The notes below the pieces were generated by a model. It ran no database searches. It was not told where the DNA came from and saw only the letters and a program-made list of their open reading frames with translations. This document shows, piece by piece, positions 40,417 through 47,736 of a stretch of DNA of 64,000 nt. Both the position numbers and the translations under genes were made by a program. Numbering within the stretch: the first letter of the stretch is position 1; every line of letters starts with the position of its first letter. The DNA is taken from NCBI RefSeq assembly GCF_023277745.1, contig NZ_CP086322.1:1054001-1118000 (forward strand), written 5' to 3'. Source of the stretch: Streptomyces halobius. Its GTDB lineage: Bacteria; Actinomycetota; Actinomycetes; Streptomycetales; Streptomycetaceae.

Positions 40417-40857
40417 ATGACCGAGCACAAGAAAACCCGCCGCTACACCGACCCGCCGGGCATGCCCGAGGACGAGCGGATGACTCCCGCGGAGTTCAAG
40501 GTCGTACGTGAGTTCCTGGGGCTGACCGGTGACTGGCTCGCCGAGCACCTGGGCGTCTCACCTCGAACCGTGCGCCACTGGGAGCAGGGCAAATACGCTA
40601 TCCCTGATGGCGTCCGCCTGGAGATCGAAGACCTCGAACGGCGCACCGGTGAGTTCGTGACGCGCATCGTCGAAGCGTTGATGGACCTGCCGGACCCGGG
40701 CGTAGTCACCTACCGGGACGATGCGGAGTACCACGCAGCACACCCGGAGTCCGAATTCCCCGCGTCCTGGCACCGTGCCGTCGTCGCTCGCGTCGCCCAG
40801 GAGGTTCCGGCCCTGTCCATCGCCTATGCCTCAGACGTGCGGGAGCCGGTCGCGTGA
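40417..40857 (+). CDS. XRE-type helix-turn-helix regulator
   Basis: 146 residues from ATG 40417. Helix-turn-helix: MTPAEFKVVREFLGLTGDWL then AEHLGVSPRTVRHWEQGKYA at about 23-62, the pattern of DUF1870/XRE proteins. C-terminal part (YRDDAEYHAAHPESEFPASW; RAVVARVAQEVPALSIAYAS) is of unknown role. The stop overlaps the next ATG. Likely a regulator of the local module. Confidence 0.75.
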   Translation: MTEHKKTRRYTDPPGMPEDERMTPAEFKVVREFLGLTGDWLAEHLGVSPRTVRHWEQGKYAIPDGVRLEIEDLERRTGEFVTRIVEALMDLPDPGVVTYRDDAEYHAAHPESEFPASWHRAVVARVAQEVPALSIAYASDVREPVA

Positions 40858-41261
40858 TCACTGAAGAGTGTGACGCCCCCGCGACAAGCTGCGGGACTGC
40901 CACCGGTTGGCGGAAGGGGGGGCGTTGCGTGCGCTGCCGTATCGCTCACAACGCCGAGGCGGGCCGATATCGTGGCCTGACCTCCCAGCAGCGCGAGCAC
41001 TTCCTTTCGCTGGTGCGAGCGGGACACAGCATCAATGAAGCCGCGACCGCCGCAGGAGTCACGCGGCGTCGACTGGCCGCCGTCAGTGGGACCGATGGCG
41101 AACTACGCGCGGCTTTGGACGGGCGCTCCCCGGAAATCCAAAGAGCCGCTCGGTTGGGAGACTATCTGGCCGCCTTGACGCGGACCGGCGGCGACATCCC
41201 CCTGGCTGCGGAGGTCTGTGGGATTCCGGAGGGGAGCCTGAAGTACTACCGGAAGACGTAA
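40854..41261 (+). CDS. Cys-motif/HTH DNA-binding protein
   Basis: 135 residues. N-terminus CGTATGWRKGGRCVRCRIAH NAEAGRYRGL has the four-Cys/His pattern found in actinobacterial plasmid and phage DNA-binding proteins. It is followed by a helix-turn-helix HSINEAATAAGVTRRRLAAV (about 62-82) and a second at GGDIPLAAEVCGIPEGSLKY. ATGA-coupled to the previous gene. Probably binds DNA, perhaps the flanking palindromes. Confidence 0.7.
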   Translation: MITEECDAPATSCGTATGWRKGGRCVRCRIAHNAEAGRYRGLTSQQREHFLSLVRAGHSINEAATAAGVTRRRLAAVSGTDGELRAALDGRSPEIQRAARLGDYLAALTRTGGDIPLAAEVCGIPEGSLKYYRKT

Positions 41262-41270
41262 CCGCACTTC

Positions 41271-41702
41271 GTGGCGGCGGAGGATGCCGTGCTGAGGATG
41301 GTCGCGGACTCGGGACCGGCGAATGGGCGTGTGACCGACGCCCAGCTCGACAACATCGCCGAGGCGATCGCAAGCGGTGTGAGCATGAGCCAAGCTGCCC
41401 GCGCCAATGGTGTGAACAAGTCGAACTTACGGCTTTACGCGAGGAACCATCCGCGCTTGGCCGCCGTGCTGCCGCCGATTCGTCCCCAGAACAATCGCAG
41501 CTACAAGAAGAAGACCCCTGAGCGACTGGAAAGGTTGCGGGAGCTCTGGTCGGACGAGAACCTACCCGTCGCGCAGATCGCGACCGAGTTGGACGTCAGC
41601 AAAGCCACCGTGCAGATCTGGGCCGCGGAAATGGAGTTGCGCAGACGTGGAAAGCGCCAGCGTCGCATCGGCGCGGCACCGGCCAGAGGGAGGGCGCTAT
41701 GA
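41271..41702 (+). CDS. Double helix-turn-helix protein
   Basis: 143 residues from GTG 41271. Two helix-turn-helix segments: GVSMSQAARANGVNKSNLRL (about 35-55) and LPVAQIATELDVSKATVQIW (about 100-120), like the homeodomain-type region of transposases and resolvases. Basic C-terminus (RRRGKRQRRIG). Coupled to 41699 by ATGA. No catalytic domain. Confidence 0.7.
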   Translation: MAAEDAVLRMVADSGPANGRVTDAQLDNIAEAIASGVSMSQAARANGVNKSNLRLYARNHPRLAAVLPPIRPQNNRSYKKKTPERLERLRELWSDENLPVAQIATELDVSKATVQIWAAEMELRRRGKRQRRIGAAPARGRAL

Positions 41703-42463
41703 CCGCCGCTCCCGGTGTCCAGCCGGAGGAAGACGGACGTGTGCAGTGCCTGGAGTGCAGGCAGTGGTTCCGAGCCCTGCCGGCGCACCTCAACCGGCGT
41801 GAGGGCCTGACGGCCGATGAGTACCGTGAGAGACACGGCCTGGCTGCCACGCATCCCCTGGTCAGCAGCGACCTCTCCGAGCGGTGGCGGCAGCAGACCA
41901 CGGCACGACTGCACGCAGGAGACGTGGTGCCGATCGCCGAGCGGATGCCTCCTGAGGGGAGGGCCGCCGCCGGGCGGGCTGGCACCGCCCGGCATGTAGA
42001 GACCTCGTCCCGGCCGGAGGTGCGCGATCGCCACCGCGCTGCGGTCGCCAAGGGCCGTTCCATGGCGCACGCCAACAAGCGCGCGGCCCTGGACGCGCTG
42101 GCCACCACCCGGGGGTACACCGACTGGGGGGACCTGATCCGCAGCACCCTCCACCTGAGTGTGAACCGACTCGGGCAGAACGTCGGCCGCGACCCACGGA
42201 CGATCGCGTACTGGCGCAACGCGATCGTGGGACCCGGCTGGAAGGACCGTGGCGGTCGGCTCCACCCCAAGCGCCAGGCCGCCTACGACCGGCTAGACCA
42301 ACTGTTCACCGATCGAGGTTGGGGCGACCTGGAGGCTGCCGTGACGGAAGCCGGCAGCCTCAACAAGCTGGCGCGTCTGCTCGGGACCGGTGCGGCCACG
42401 CTCCGGGCATGGCAGCTGCACCGAGGCGGCCCACGAAGTGGTTCGGCCGAAACACCTAGCTAG
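41699..42463 (+). pseudogene. MucR/Ros-like zinc-finger protein, C-terminus cut by IS1182
   Basis: 254 residues to a stop created at the IS border. VQCLECRQWFRALPAHLNRR EGLTADEYRERHGL (about 14-47) is the Ros/MucR zinc finger (Cys-x2-Cys, His). Later segments have two helix-turn-helix-like stretches (HLSVNRLGQNVGRDPRTIAY and SLNKLARLLGTGAATLRAWQ). Removing the IS and one CTAG, the frame continues SRPARTSFRPQHSCSPSDRQ to a TGA near 44960, about 33 residues more. The truncation may be tolerated, since the lost tail is basic and unstructured. Confidence 0.72.
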
Positions 42464-42614
42464 GAGCGTGGGTCAGTAACAGGCAACTGGTCGGGTGGCC
42501 GTGAGCGGTGGGATCAGTCGCGGTCGTCCGGTCGGTGCCTGTGAGGCCGGGATGGGGTTCTGCCCGTCGGGTGTGCGGCCTGGTAGGGCCGTGACGGGGC
42601 CGGGGCCCGGCTGG

Positions 42615-44114
42615 TCAGCCGGGCACGGTGGCGAGTCCGGCGGTTCCGGCGTGTCGGAAGATCTTGCGGAGGTTGTGGCAGGCGGCCAGCAGGCGCCACT
42701 CGCCGCGGGCGCCGTCTTCGCCGCGTAGGAGGAGCTGGCGGCCGTTCCGGCAGGTCATGATCTGGCCGAAGACGGGTTCGACGATGGCCTTGCGGCGGCT
42801 GTAGGCGGTCTTGCCGGGCTTGGTCCGCAGCTTGCGGGCCATCCGCTCCTTCAGTGTGGCGTTCGCTGGTATCCGTCCGCGCGGTGCGGGCGGGACCTGC
42901 TCGTCGTGTGCCAGTCGTCCGGTGGCCATGAACGTGTCGGTGCCGCAGGCCAGTTGACGGTCCCTCGCGGCGTTGAGATTGGCCTCGGAGCAGTAGCCGG
43001 CGTCGACCAGCGTCTGCTTGGGGTGGCGGCCGGTGTTCCGGGCCGACTGGTCGAGCATGGTGGTGTAGTTCAGCACGTCCGAAGGATTGGTCGTCACGTC
43101 GGCGGCGGTGATGACCTGGTGCTTCTCGTCCACGACGGCCTGGGCGTTGTATGCCTGGATGTAGGCGCCGTCGCTGTTCTTCATGATCCGTGAGTCGGGG
43201 TCGGTGAAGTTGGCCTGTGCCTTGGGCTTGGGACGCGCCTTCGCGGCGGCCTTGTCCCCGGCGTCGGTGACGGCCTGCTCGTCGCTGATGCCGCCACGTT
43301 CCTGACGGCGGCGTTCCTTGTCCTGGGCGTGGGCGCGGGCCTTGTCGGCGGCCTCGGCCTCGATCTGCGCGCGAGCGGCCTGCAGTTTGGCCAGGCGCTT
43401 CTCCCGGCGGTCCAGCTCGGCGGGCAGGTCGGTGTCCTTGCCGTCGGCGCCGAACATCTGGTCCTCGGCTTCGTCGGTGGCCTGCGCGTCGGCCAGCAGC
43501 GCCTGGGCCTGGGCCTCCAGGGCTGCTGTCTCGGCCTCGATCCGCTCCTCCTTGTCGACCAGACGGCCGTAGCTCATCGCCTTGTGCCTGGAGGCGCCTG
43601 CCTCCAGTTTCGTGCCGTCCAGGGCGACGCGGCCCATCGTGACCATGCCGAGTTTCTGCGCGAGGTGCAGCGACTGGGTGAACAGGTCGGCCAGCGCGTC
43701 CAGGTGGCGGCGGCGGAACCGGGCGATCGAGCGGAAGTCGGGGGCCTGGTCGGCGGCCAGGAACCGGAACGCGACGTCGTCGGTGCACTTGCGCTCGATC
43801 GCCCGCGAGGACCGGACGCCGGTGGTGTAGCCGTAGATCAGCAGCCGCAGCATCAGCCGGGGATCGTAGGGCGGGTAGCCGCGCTTCTCGGTGTAGTCCG
43901 CCAGCACCGGACCGAAGTCGAGCACCTCGTCGACCAGGTCGGCGACGAACCGTGCCAGATGGTCCTCGGGCAGCCACTCGTTCAGCGACGGCGGCAGCAG
44001 CAGGACCTGGTGCGGGTCGAAGGCCCGAAACGTCTTGTCCACCGCCGCCGGACGGCCCTGCGGCCGCTTCTTCTCGACCGGTTCAACCTCGAACAGTCCG
44101 TCCCCACCACGCAT
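42615..44114 (-). CDS. IS1182-family transposase
   Basis: About 499 residues from ATG 44114 (MRGGDGLFEVEPVEKKRPQG); a TTG six codons earlier is possible. N-terminal DUF772 (LPEDHLARFVADLVDEVLDF; YDPRLMLRLLIYGYTTGVRS). DDE residues in MGRVALDGTKLEAGAS, QTLVDAGYCSEANL and AIVEPVFGQIMTCRNGRQ. A long Ala/Glu/Gln-rich coiled coil is inserted between the first and second Asp. Complete. Confidence 0.9.
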   Translation of the reverse strand: MRGGDGLFEVEPVEKKRPQGRPAAVDKTFRAFDPHQVLLLPPSLNEWLPEDHLARFVADLVDEVLDFGPVLADYTEKRGYPPYDPRLMLRLLIYGYTTGVRSSRAIERKCTDDVAFRFLAADQAPDFRSIARFRRRHLDALADLFTQSLHLAQKLGMVTMGRVALDGTKLEAGASRHKAMSYGRLVDKEERIEAETAALEAQAQALLADAQATDEAEDQMFGADGKDTDLPAELDRREKRLAKLQAARAQIEAEAADKARAHAQDKERRRQERGGISDEQAVTDAGDKAAAKARPKPKAQANFTDPDSRIMKNSDGAYIQAYNAQAVVDEKHQVITAADVTTNPSDVLNYTTMLDQSARNTGRHPKQTLVDAGYCSEANLNAARDRQLACGTDTFMATGRLAHDEQVPPAPRGRIPANATLKERMARKLRTKPGKTAYSRRKAIVEPVFGQIMTCRNGRQLLLRGEDGARGEWRLLAACHNLRKIFRHAGTAGLATVPG

Positions 44115-44195
44115 ATCGTGATCATCTCGCAAGGGAGATCACCAGATCCATGCACCTTGGAGAACTGGTCGCCCGTCTCATCGGTATCTGTCCTC

Positions 44196-44633
44196 TCAAC
44201 GCCCGCGCTTCCGGCGCTTGCGCTTGGCCTGCGCCAGGGCGTATTTGCGTTCAGCCTCGTCCTGCCTTCGCTTCTTGGCCTCAGCTGCGGCCGACGACTT
44301 GCGCTGTTCAAGTTCCAGCCGTAGCGCTTCCTGAGACGCAGTGCTGTGTCGCCCCTGGGCAACTCTGGCAGCCTCCCTGGCGGCCAGCCTCACGGCTCGC
44401 TTCGGGTTATGCCGCACCGGGCGCCGGGTCTCCACGGGAACCGCAGGGTTGGCCTGCGCACGTTCCAGCAGCGCTGTGCCATGGCGTAGCAGGAACTGAT
44501 ACAGCTCGGCGTCCGTGGGTTCACTACCGAACACATGCCGAGTGGCGCGGACCTCGCCTGCCTCGGCGATCTCAAGAACTCCGACCCAGAACGGGGCATC
44601 AAAGCAGATCGTCAGGGTCACAGAGGTAGTCAT
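44196..44633 (-). CDS. YjdF-like (DUF2992) protein, IS passenger
   Basis: 145 residues: SVTLTICFDAPFWVGVLEIA, then TRHVFGSEPTDAELYQFLLR, HNPKRAVRLAAREAARVAQG, RHSTASQEALRLELEQRKSS and a Lys/Arg-rich C-terminus. This matches the YjdF family (beta strand PFWVG, FG.EP.D.E.YEF, NPKR, T.SQ.AL) throughout its length. In Firmicutes yjdF is often under an RNA element responding to aza-aromatic compounds; none is recognised in 44634-44842. Biochemical role unknown. Being between the IS ends, it moves with them. Confidence 0.82.
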   Translation of the reverse strand: MTTSVTLTICFDAPFWVGVLEIAEAGEVRATRHVFGSEPTDAELYQFLLRHGTALLERAQANPAVPVETRRPVRHNPKRAVRLAAREAARVAQGRHSTASQEALRLELEQRKSSAAAEAKKRRQDEAERKYALAQAKRKRRKRGR

Positions 44634-44960
44634 AGAACTCTCCAGTGCATGCCAGCCACCGGCCTGACGAGGCCGGATTCCGGCACACCGGACATCCCTG
44701 GAAAGGGCGGATACAGACTGCCGTACTACGACAGCAGCGTCCGGGCTACCAACCGGACCGCGATTTCGTGCGCACGATCAGGCTACCGGAGAATGACCCC
44801 AGCACCGCTTCCTGTCCCACCCCCTTCAAGGATCGGAGTCTCTTACTGACCCACGCTCCTAGCTAGTCGACCTGCCAGAACCTCGTTTCGGCCGCAACAT
44901 AGTTGCTCGCCGAGTGACCGTCAGTCGAAGCGGAAGGCGGAGGATCTGCCCAATTTGTGA

Positions 44961-44982
44961 CCTCGTTACGGTCGTAACGAGG
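44961..44982. repeat. 22-bp palindrome CCTCGTTACG-GT-CGTAACGAGG
   Basis: Perfect 10-bp arms with 2-bp centre, at the right flank of the HTH module. The nearby CCTCGTTTCGGCCGCAACAT (44881-44900) is a degenerate relative. Confidence 0.85.
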
Positions 44983-45038
44983 TTGGGCTGAACTCGTGCC
45001 TCACGTACCGAACTTGCCTGAAGGAACCAGCAGATACC

Positions 45039-45083
45039 CGTTAGGCATGTACTCCTGGAGCTACTTGCCAGACGTGCCTAACG
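45039..45083. repeat. Inverted CGTTAGGCA(T/C)GT pair
   Basis: CCGTTAGGCATGT and ACGTGCCTAACGG in inverted orientation with 21 bases between, including CTCCTGGAG. The unit also occurs at 39627. No gene is seen from 44870 to 45358. Confidence 0.6.
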
Positions 45084-45358
45084 GTCAGAGGACACCCCTA
45101 GATAACACTCCCTGTCATCGAGCACTCTCCGGAGTCAGGGTGGGTTCCTGGGCAGGCATAGCAGAGCCCTGGGGACGCGACGATGAGGTCGGTCTCCAGG
45201 GCTCTCGGGGTCGTACGGGGTGAAGCTCGTTCACCAGCCGATGGTCAACCGGGTGTCCGGGCGAGCGACCCTGGCGCCGACGGCGAGTGAGTCGTCTGCT
45301 GTAGTGGCCGGGTGCTAGAAAGTGCGGACGGATTCGATTGTCAGTGGTCTGCACGACC

Positions 45359-45778
45359 ATGGCGTCCATGACGCCGGAACCCTCCCGCTCCGCTGCCGCG
45401 CGGCAGATCCCCGTCTGGGCCGCCACCGTCGGACCCGGATGGGCCACTCTGCTCGACCGGCTGCACCACGGCCTGCTGGCCCTGGACGCCGACTACCGGA
45501 TCGAGTCGTTCGGCACGAAGTTCGGCAGCCTACGCATTACCGTCGCCGACCGCTTCATCAAGGGCGAGTTCGATGGGGAGTTCGCCGACCGGGCCACCGC
45601 GCTGACCGACGCCGCCGAGACGGACTCGGAGCACACCTGTGAAGCCTGCGGCGAGCCCGGCCGTATCCGCCTGCGCGGCGACGGGCCGCGGATATGGATG
45701 CAGGCCAGCTGCGGCAACTGCCGCGTCCCTGCCTTCTCCCGGTCTGCTTCGCCACCCGGGGCCAACGGCCCAACGTGA
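45359..45778 (+). CDS. Hypothetical zinc-ribbon protein
   Basis: 139 residues from ATG 45359 (or 45368). PVWAATVGPGWATLLDRLHH GLLALDADYRIESFGTKFGS is an ordered alpha/beta start, followed by a zinc ribbon: HTCEACGEPGRIRLRGDGPR and WMQASCGNCRVPAF (Cys-x2-Cys twice). This arrangement is found in Streptomyces hypothetical proteins on mobile DNA. Function unknown. Starts about 275 bp after the inverted repeat pair. Confidence 0.6.
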   Translation: MASMTPEPSRSAAARQIPVWAATVGPGWATLLDRLHHGLLALDADYRIESFGTKFGSLRITVADRFIKGEFDGEFADRATALTDAAETDSEHTCEACGEPGRIRLRGDGPRIWMQASCGNCRVPAFSRSASPPGANGPT

Positions 45779-45834
45779 AAGGGCGACGTCGCGTCCGCAG
45801 CCATCGGCCGGCGCGGTGGGAATCAGGTAGGCGT

Positions 45835-46130
45835 GTTTACTCCCGGGTCGCCTGTTCGCGGCACTTGCGCTCCTTGTACTTGCGGATCAGCTGTCAGGGG
45901 TGGGGGGTTGTAGGCCAGGTCACGGCGGGCAGCGTCCAGGAAGGCGCTCATGGTCTCGGCGCACTGATCGTGCTCCGTGGCGAAGTCGTCCCTGGGGAGC
46001 GTGGCCTTGGTGTCGTGAGCGTAGAAGCGCGGGATGGCGGCGAACAGGTCCTCAGCGGCGGCCAGAACAGGAGCCGGGGCACACAGTCGTATGCGATGTT
46101 GTCGGCGTCCGCTGAATCCAGAGTTCGGCC
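45835..46130 (-). pseudogene. Gene remnant
   Basis: Only PVLAAAEDLFAAIPRFYAHD, TKATLPRDDFATEHDQCAET and MSAFLDAARRDLAYNPPPL have protein-like composition. The frame opens without a plausible N-terminus and ends in noise. Likely the remains of a Streptomyces hypothetical gene. The stretch 46131-46330 shows nothing. Confidence 0.35.
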
Positions 46131-46330
46131 GTCGTCGAGAGATGTTGTACAACGGCCGGGTCCGTCTGACTGCCGGAGCAGCTACCGGTTCAGTTGTCCT
46201 TCTGCCACCTGTAGTTCGGCGAGGCCCCCTCGGGAGCGGGCAGTTCGGAAGATCCCAGGCCGGAGCCAGGTGCCGACGCTGACGTCCGCGCTGGGCGCTA
46301 GCCACACCGGCACCTTGCGAACATCGACCG

Positions 46331-46567
46331 ATGCATGCGGGTGCCGGCCGGACGTGGTGCGAGGCGGAGCTGCCCACGGACGAACATCCGGCTAAGGGGA
46401 CGCCGTGCGTCGCCGGGCACTACCACTTCCGGCACTCGAAGCGGTCCGTGCTCGATGGGATTCAGGTGCGTCAGGAGATCCTCGACCGGGATGGCCCGGC
46501 TGATGCGCTGGCGGTGCTCGACCTGGGCGACGACGTTCCGCGCTTCGAGGCGGTAGCGATGGGCTGA
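46331..46567 (+). CDS. Small hypothetical protein or remnant
   Basis: 78 residues, CEAELPTDEHPAKGTPCVAG then HYHFRHSKRSVLDGIQVRQE and VLDLGDDVPRFEAVAMG. Protein-like, with no family and no clear RBS. May be the end of a longer damaged gene. Confidence 0.3.
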   Translation: MHAGAGRTWCEAELPTDEHPAKGTPCVAGHYHFRHSKRSVLDGIQVRQEILDRDGPADALAVLDLGDDVPRFEAVAMG

Positions 46568-46683
46568 GCGCCTCTGCTTTCGCTGCGCGACTGATCTGTC
46601 AGCCGCTCAGACGACACCCGATGACTGGTACTCGCCAGTCCAAGTCATCGGATGTCGCCATTCAAGCACCTTTCATCCTCGAT

Positions 46684-46720
46684 TCAAATGACCTATCTGA
46701 GATAGGATGCCATCTACACA
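46684..46720 (+). promoter_or_regulatory. Operator-like repeat before the secretion operon
   Basis: GATTCAAATGACCTATCTGA then GATAGGATGCCATC, containing the perfect inverted repeat CCTATC-TGA-GATAGG. GATAGGATG.C resembles GATAAGATGGC of the repeats at 34762 and 29118. About 70-100 bp before the ATG at 46791. Confidence 0.4.
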
Positions 46721-46790
46721 CCTCATGTATGAGGACTTTTCGATAGAACGAGTAATGGCCATTGAAGTCGCAGGGGGAGTTGAGAGATTC

Positions 46791-47690
46791 ATGGCGAAAC
46801 TGTCCTATAAGGTGCCGAGTTCGCTGAACAGGAGCTTCCTCGACCACGAGATCACGCTGAGCAAGGGAGGTTGGGCGGCCAGGCCCTCCCCGATCAAGCA
46901 GCTGCTCTTCTTCGGCGGCGGCATCCTCGCCGTGCTGTGGTTCAGCACATCGACGTTCGTCGCGAGCTCGGGCCCAGTCGCCATCACGTTCTTCGTTCTT
47001 TGGGGACTGGCGGCGATCGCCTACTTCGGCGGGCTGGTGAAGACGAAGGAGCTGCGCATCATGCGCGTGCCGGCTTTCCTGGTTTACCTGCCGCCGAAGG
47101 CCCGTCACGTCTTTACGCGCCGCAGCTCGAACCCCACGGACTTCTACTCGATCGTCGGCATCGACGGGATCGACGAGGACGGGCTGATCCGCTTCTCCGA
47201 CGGCGGTGAAGGCCAGGTCTACCTGGTAGTCGGCTCGGCGAGCTATCTGCTCTTCGACGAGGACCGGGTCGGGATCCTCGATCGGGTCGACTCCTTCTGG
47301 CGCAAGGTCGAGACGGCCTGCGAGCACAGCTTCATCACGACGAAGGAACCGCAGCGGGTCTACCACCAGGTGGCGAACCTGGAACGGCGCAACCAGGCCC
47401 TGCAGGTCCGCGATCCCGATCTGATCGAGCTGCAGAACGAGCAATACGACATTCTCACGCAGCACGTGGGCGGGAAGTTCACCTCGATCCACCAGTACCT
47501 GCTGCTCAAGGGCAAGAACGCCGACGCACTGCGCAAGGGGCACCAGGTCCTCCAGGCCGAGGTCGGCGGCTCGACTCTGATGATCAAGGAAGCCACGATG
47601 CTCGACCGCGAGGAGGCCCTGCCGATGCTCCGGGTCTTCTATCAGGGCATCGACGACGAACTGCTCAAGCTCAAGGCGTCGCTGAACTGA
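46791..47690 (+). CDS. Two-TM conjugation/type IV secretion-like membrane protein
   Basis: 299 residues from MAKLSYKVPSSLNRSFLDHE. Two adjacent membrane segments at about 38-55 (LLFFGGGILAVLWFSTST) and 62-80 (PVAITFFVLWGLAAIAYFGG), then a cytoplasmic part of about 215 residues with helices (QRVYHQVANLERRNQALQVR). This layout, a PrgI/TcpE/VirB3-like hairpin plus soluble domain directly before a VirB4-like gene, fits an inner-membrane partner of the secretion ATPase. First gene of the operon. The upstream frame to 46707 has no such features. Family not recognised by name. Confidence 0.65.
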   Translation: MAKLSYKVPSSLNRSFLDHEITLSKGGWAARPSPIKQLLFFGGGILAVLWFSTSTFVASSGPVAITFFVLWGLAAIAYFGGLVKTKELRIMRVPAFLVYLPPKARHVFTRRSSNPTDFYSIVGIDGIDEDGLIRFSDGGEGQVYLVVGSASYLLFDEDRVGILDRVDSFWRKVETACEHSFITTKEPQRVYHQVANLERRNQALQVRDPDLIELQNEQYDILTQHVGGKFTSIHQYLLLKGKNADALRKGHQVLQAEVGGSTLMIKEATMLDREEALPMLRVFYQGIDDELLKLKASLN

Positions 47691-47736
47691 CCAGCGCCAG
47701 GCCGACCACCACGACGAGGAACGAACGAAGGACACC

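Larger units (their letters stand above)
42460..44862 (-). mobile_element. IS1182-family element with yjdF-like passenger
   Basis: 2403 bp. Inverted ends CTAGGAGCGTGGGTCAGTAA (42460-42479 and inverted 44843-44862), flanked by CTAG at 42456-42459 and 44863-44866. Holds a transposase and, between it and the right end, a DUF2992/YjdF gene on the same strand. The passenger makes it about 0.6 kb longer than usual. Confidence 0.85.

Noticed and set aside
44634..44842. yjdF-type riboswitch before the yjdF-like gene
   Set aside because: Some hairpins are possible, but the conserved sequence blocks of that RNA class cannot be recognised by eye.
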